NCBI GenBank assembly: GCA_964276095.1
Contig: CAXYDR010000002.1
Span: 186,001 to 250,000, forward strand
DNA from: GCA-2733415 sp964276095
GTDB taxonomy: Bacteria; Bacteroidota; Bacteroidia; Flavobacteriales; Flavobacteriaceae
DNA length: 64,000 bases
Direction: 5' to 3'
A model generated the notes under the pieces. It worked only from the letters and a program-made list of their open reading frames with translations. It made no database searches and was not told the DNA's origin. Each line of letters begins with the position of its first letter. Positions within the stretch are counted from its first letter, which is position 1. A program made the translations under genes and the position numbers. Positions 62,021 through 64,000 of this stretch are shown piece after piece.

Positions 62021-62989
62021 ATGTCTGTTTTAATATTCGCTGAATCAAATAACGGAAAATTCAATAAAGCAACTTTAGAAGTTGCTTCATACGCAAAAGA
62101 AATTGCAAACACATTAGGAACAACTGTTACTGCTGTAGCTATTAATGCTTCAGAAACTAATGAATTAGCTCAATACGGAGTTGATAAATTACTAACAGTA
62201 ACTAACCCAAGCTTAGAGAACTTTAATGCTAGAGCTTATGCTGATGTAATTAAACAAGCTGCCGAAAAAGAAAACGCAACTCTTGTTGTAATGTCCTCTA
62301 CAACTAACGGAAAATATTTATCTCCTTTAGTTGCTAGTAATTTAAACGCAGGTTATGCTTCAAATGTTATAGCATTACCTGAAAGCACATCTCCTTTTAA
62401 AATAAAAAGAACTGCTTTTTCTAATAAAGCATTTAGTGTTACTGAAATTTCAAGTGAAAATAAAGTAATTGCTTTAGCTAAAAATGCATTTGGATTAAAA
62501 GAGAATGCAACTAGCACAACTCAAGAAGACTTTGCTGCAACAATAAACGATGCTCATTTAGCAACAACGGTAACTGCTGTAGATAAAACTACAGGTAAAG
62601 TGACTATTGCTGATGCTGACATAGTAGTTTCTGCAGGAAGAGGTTTAAAAGGTCCTGAAAACTGGGGAATGGTAGAAGAGCTTGCAGATATACTTGGCGC
62701 AGCTACAGCATGCTCAAAGCCAGTTTCTGATTTAGGATGGAGACCTCATAATGAGCACGTAGGACAAACTGGTAAGCCAGTAGCCTCTAACTTATATATT
62801 GCTATTGGTATTTCTGGAGCTATCCAACATTTAGCAGGAATTAATGCCTCTAAAGTAAAAGTAGTTATAAATACTGATCCTGAAGCTCCTTTCTTTAAAG
62901 CTGCTGATTACGGTATTGTAGGTGATGCTTTTGAAGTTGTTCCAACACTAATTGAAAAATTAAAAGCTTTTAAAGCGCAAAACGCATAA
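62021..62989 (+). CDS. etfA: Electron transfer flavoprotein, alpha subunit
   Basis: FAD-binding subunit of ETF that passes electrons on to ETF-ubiquinone oxidoreductase. 322 residues. N-terminal ETF domain (MSVLIFAESNNGKFNKATLEVASYAKEIA), then the FAD domain: VVSAGRGLKGPENWGMVEELADILGAATACSKPVSDLGWRPHNEHVGQTGKPV, then GISGAIQHLAGINASKVKVVINTDPEAPFFKAADYGIVGDAFEVVP, the classic ETF-alpha signature. Complete. Ends at the terminator at 63018-63066. Confidence 0.96.
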   Translation: MSVLIFAESNNGKFNKATLEVASYAKEIANTLGTTVTAVAINASETNELAQYGVDKLLTVTNPSLENFNARAYADVIKQAAEKENATLVVMSSTTNGKYLSPLVASNLNAGYASNVIALPESTSPFKIKRTAFSNKAFSVTEISSENKVIALAKNAFGLKENATSTTQEDFAATINDAHLATTVTAVDKTTGKVTIADADIVVSAGRGLKGPENWGMVEELADILGAATACSKPVSDLGWRPHNEHVGQTGKPVASNLYIAIGISGAIQHLAGINASKVKVVINTDPEAPFFKAADYGIVGDAFEVVPTLIEKLKAFKAQNA

Positions 62990-63017
62990 TTTTTTTATAA
63001 ATTGTGCCTCTATATGG

Positions 63018-63066
63018 GCTATCTAAATTTGTGACCAATAGCGTCCTAAATTTAGATAGCTTTTTT
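63018..63066 (+). terminator. Intrinsic terminator of etfBA
   Basis: Perfect 13-bp stem GCTATCTAAATTT (63018-63030) with AAATTTAGATAGC (63048-63060), 17-nt loop, then six T. Located 29 nt after the etfA stop. Confidence 0.85.
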
Positions 63067-63119
63067 ATTTTATCTAATTGATGTTGATAATTTCAATTGA
63101 CATCTTTTTAATTATGCTG

Positions 63120-63722
63120 ATGAGTTTAGTACGACTAAATATTAAAGGAATATCCTATAGCCAAACACAAAATGGCGCATACGCACTTATCTTAAATGAA
63201 GTAGATGGTGAGCGAAAACTACCAATTGTTATTGGAGCATTTGAAGCTCAATCAATTGCTATTGCTTTAGAAAAAGAAATCAAACCTCCTAGACCGCTAA
63301 CACATGATTTATTCAAAAGTTTTTCTGACAGGTTTCAAATCGTTGTAAAACAAGTAATTATTCATAAATTAGTTGATGGTGTTTTCTATTCAAGTATTAT
63401 TTGCGAAAGAGACAAAATAGAAGAAATTATTGACGCTAGAACTTCTGATGCTATTGCATTAGCATTACGTTTTAACGCTCCAATATTTACTTATAAAAAC
63501 ATCTTAGATAAAGCAGGGATATATTTAAACTTACCTGCCAAAGATGACGATCCAGAAGATGTATTAAATGAAGATATTGTTTTTGAAGAACAAGAAACAA
63601 CAACAAATTATTCACGCCTAACTTTACAAGAATTAAATGAAGCACTAGGTGAAGCAGTAGCCAATGAAGATTACGAGGCTGCCGCTAGAATTAGAGACGA
63701 AATTTCCAAAAGAGAACAATAA
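63120..63722 (+). CDS. Bifunctional nuclease (DUF151) family protein with UVR motif
   Basis: About 200 residues from the ATG at 63120 (MSLVRLNIKGISYSQTQNGAYALIL); the upstream in-frame ATG at 63078 would add a hydrophobic 14-residue leader and is less likely. DUF151 (about 1-135): ERKLPIVIGAFEAQSIAIALE, RPLTHDLFKSFSDRFQI, DARTSDAIALALRFNAPIF, shared with plant and archaeal bifunctional nucleases. C-terminal UvrB/UvrC-like motif (about 163-198, LQELNEALGEAVANEDYEAAARIRDEISKRE). The nuclease activity is assigned from the family; the biological substrate is unknown. Same strand as the ETF genes but behind their terminator. Confidence 0.88.
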   Translation: MSLVRLNIKGISYSQTQNGAYALILNEVDGERKLPIVIGAFEAQSIAIALEKEIKPPRPLTHDLFKSFSDRFQIVVKQVIIHKLVDGVFYSSIICERDKIEEIIDARTSDAIALALRFNAPIFTYKNILDKAGIYLNLPAKDDDPEDVLNEDIVFEEQETTTNYSRLTLQELNEALGEAVANEDYEAAARIRDEISKREQ

Positions 63723-63782
63723 ACTAATTGTGGTTGTTAGTTTAATGTTAACCCAAATTACTCATAATACTTTATACTTAAT

Positions 63783-64000
63783 ATGAAACATTTTTTAATT
63801 AGTCTAATCATTTTAATTAGCGCTATTTCATTTGGACAAAATATTGACCAAAAATGGCAATTCAGCGATATTAAAAAAAATGACTCAAGCGTCATTCAAA
63901 TAGATTCTGACACTGATTTCTTAACTCTTCAAAATAATCAGTTTGAATACCAATTAGCCGCAAAAAACAACTTAAAAGCTAAAGGTGATTATATTTTACA
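63783..64000 (+). CDS. Secreted or membrane protein, N-terminal part (runs off window)
   Basis: 72 codons visible: signal peptide MKHFLISLIILISAISFGQ, then IDQKWQFSDIKKNDSSVIQIDSDTDFLTLQNNQFEYQLAAKN, lipocalin-like alternating strands. It begins 60 nt after the DUF151 gene on the same strand. In some Flavobacteriia a nucleoside transporter with an N-terminal secreted domain of this kind follows this gene, but that is a recollection and cannot be tested with 72 residues. Product otherwise unknown. Confidence 0.5.
   Translation, partial: MKHFLISLIILISAISFGQNIDQKWQFSDIKKNDSSVIQIDSDTDFLTLQNNQFEYQLAAKNNLKAKGDYIL

Noticed and set aside
1..64000. CRISPR arrays, insertion sequences, integrases, prophage or toxin-antitoxin genes
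   Set aside because: No regularly spaced repeats, transposase motifs (DDE, HUH), Cas proteins or phage genes were found; gene content is chromosomal core.

Overview
The window is a stretch of AT-rich chromosome from a member of the Bacteroidota, almost certainly family Flavobacteriaceae (a marine Tenacibaculum/Polaribacter-like organism would fit). The evidence is the gliding and type IX secretion genes (gldJ, gldA, porU, porV), GLPGLI, DUF3857 and DUF5686 family proteins, poor Shine-Dalgarno sequences, and promoters of the Bacteroidota type (TTG about 19-23 nt before TAnnTTTG). Genes are dense and mostly housekeeping. There is no prophage, transposase, CRISPR array or other obvious island.

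Layout. 0-3 kb: 5' part of pdhA (leaving the window), cdd and porV. 2.7-9.8 kb: porU and, divergently, gldJ and murF. 9.8-10.1 kb: two tandem tRNA-Val(UAC) genes with a canonical promoter. 10.1-17.4 kb, minus strand: folC, an exbB-exbD-tonB energy-transduction operon, nhaD, a Glu/Leu-type dehydrogenase and anmK. 17.6-24.1 kb: an acyl-CoA dehydrogenase, a DUF2807 lipoprotein with a PagL-like deacylase, then soluble and membrane-bound pyrophosphatases in tandem. 24.1-32.9 kb: a deoxynucleoside kinase, a two-component system, and a divergent operon of a small secreted protein, two GLPGLI proteins and a TonB-dependent-receptor-like barrel. 32.9-48.3 kb: an atypical zinc-ribbon SDR, a lipoprotein-anchored trypsin-like protease, rlmN, queA, aroA, mazG, a DUF3857 group with one decayed copy, dtd and rsgA. 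48.3-52.4 kb: pheA and DAHP synthase/chorismate mutase behind a leader region. 52.4-60 kb: gldA and a minus-strand run of envelope proteins. 60-64 kb: pdhB, etfB, etfA, a bifunctional-nuclease gene and the start of one more secreted or membrane protein.

Most notable: the 308-bp gap between pheA and gldA holds what looks like a complete classical transcription attenuator. On the minus strand it has a consensus promoter, a 27-codon leader peptide with a Phe/Tyr-dense core (FYFNFYFF), mutually exclusive 1:2, 2:3 and 3:4 pairings, and an intrinsic terminator with seven T just before pheA. This predicts Phe/Tyr-sensitive control of the chorismate-to-phenylalanine branch.

Second, the intergenic region between the two-component system and the GLPGLI/TonB operon carries three TTAAC half-sites spaced exactly 10 bp apart, with a similar pair upstream of the second GLPGLI gene. 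This predicts that the OmpR-type regulator directly controls the adjacent envelope operon. Other points of interest are a DUF3857 pseudogene formed by a large internal deletion, an SDR lacking its catalytic tyrosine but carrying a zinc ribbon, and a palindromic REP-like element between etfB and etfA.
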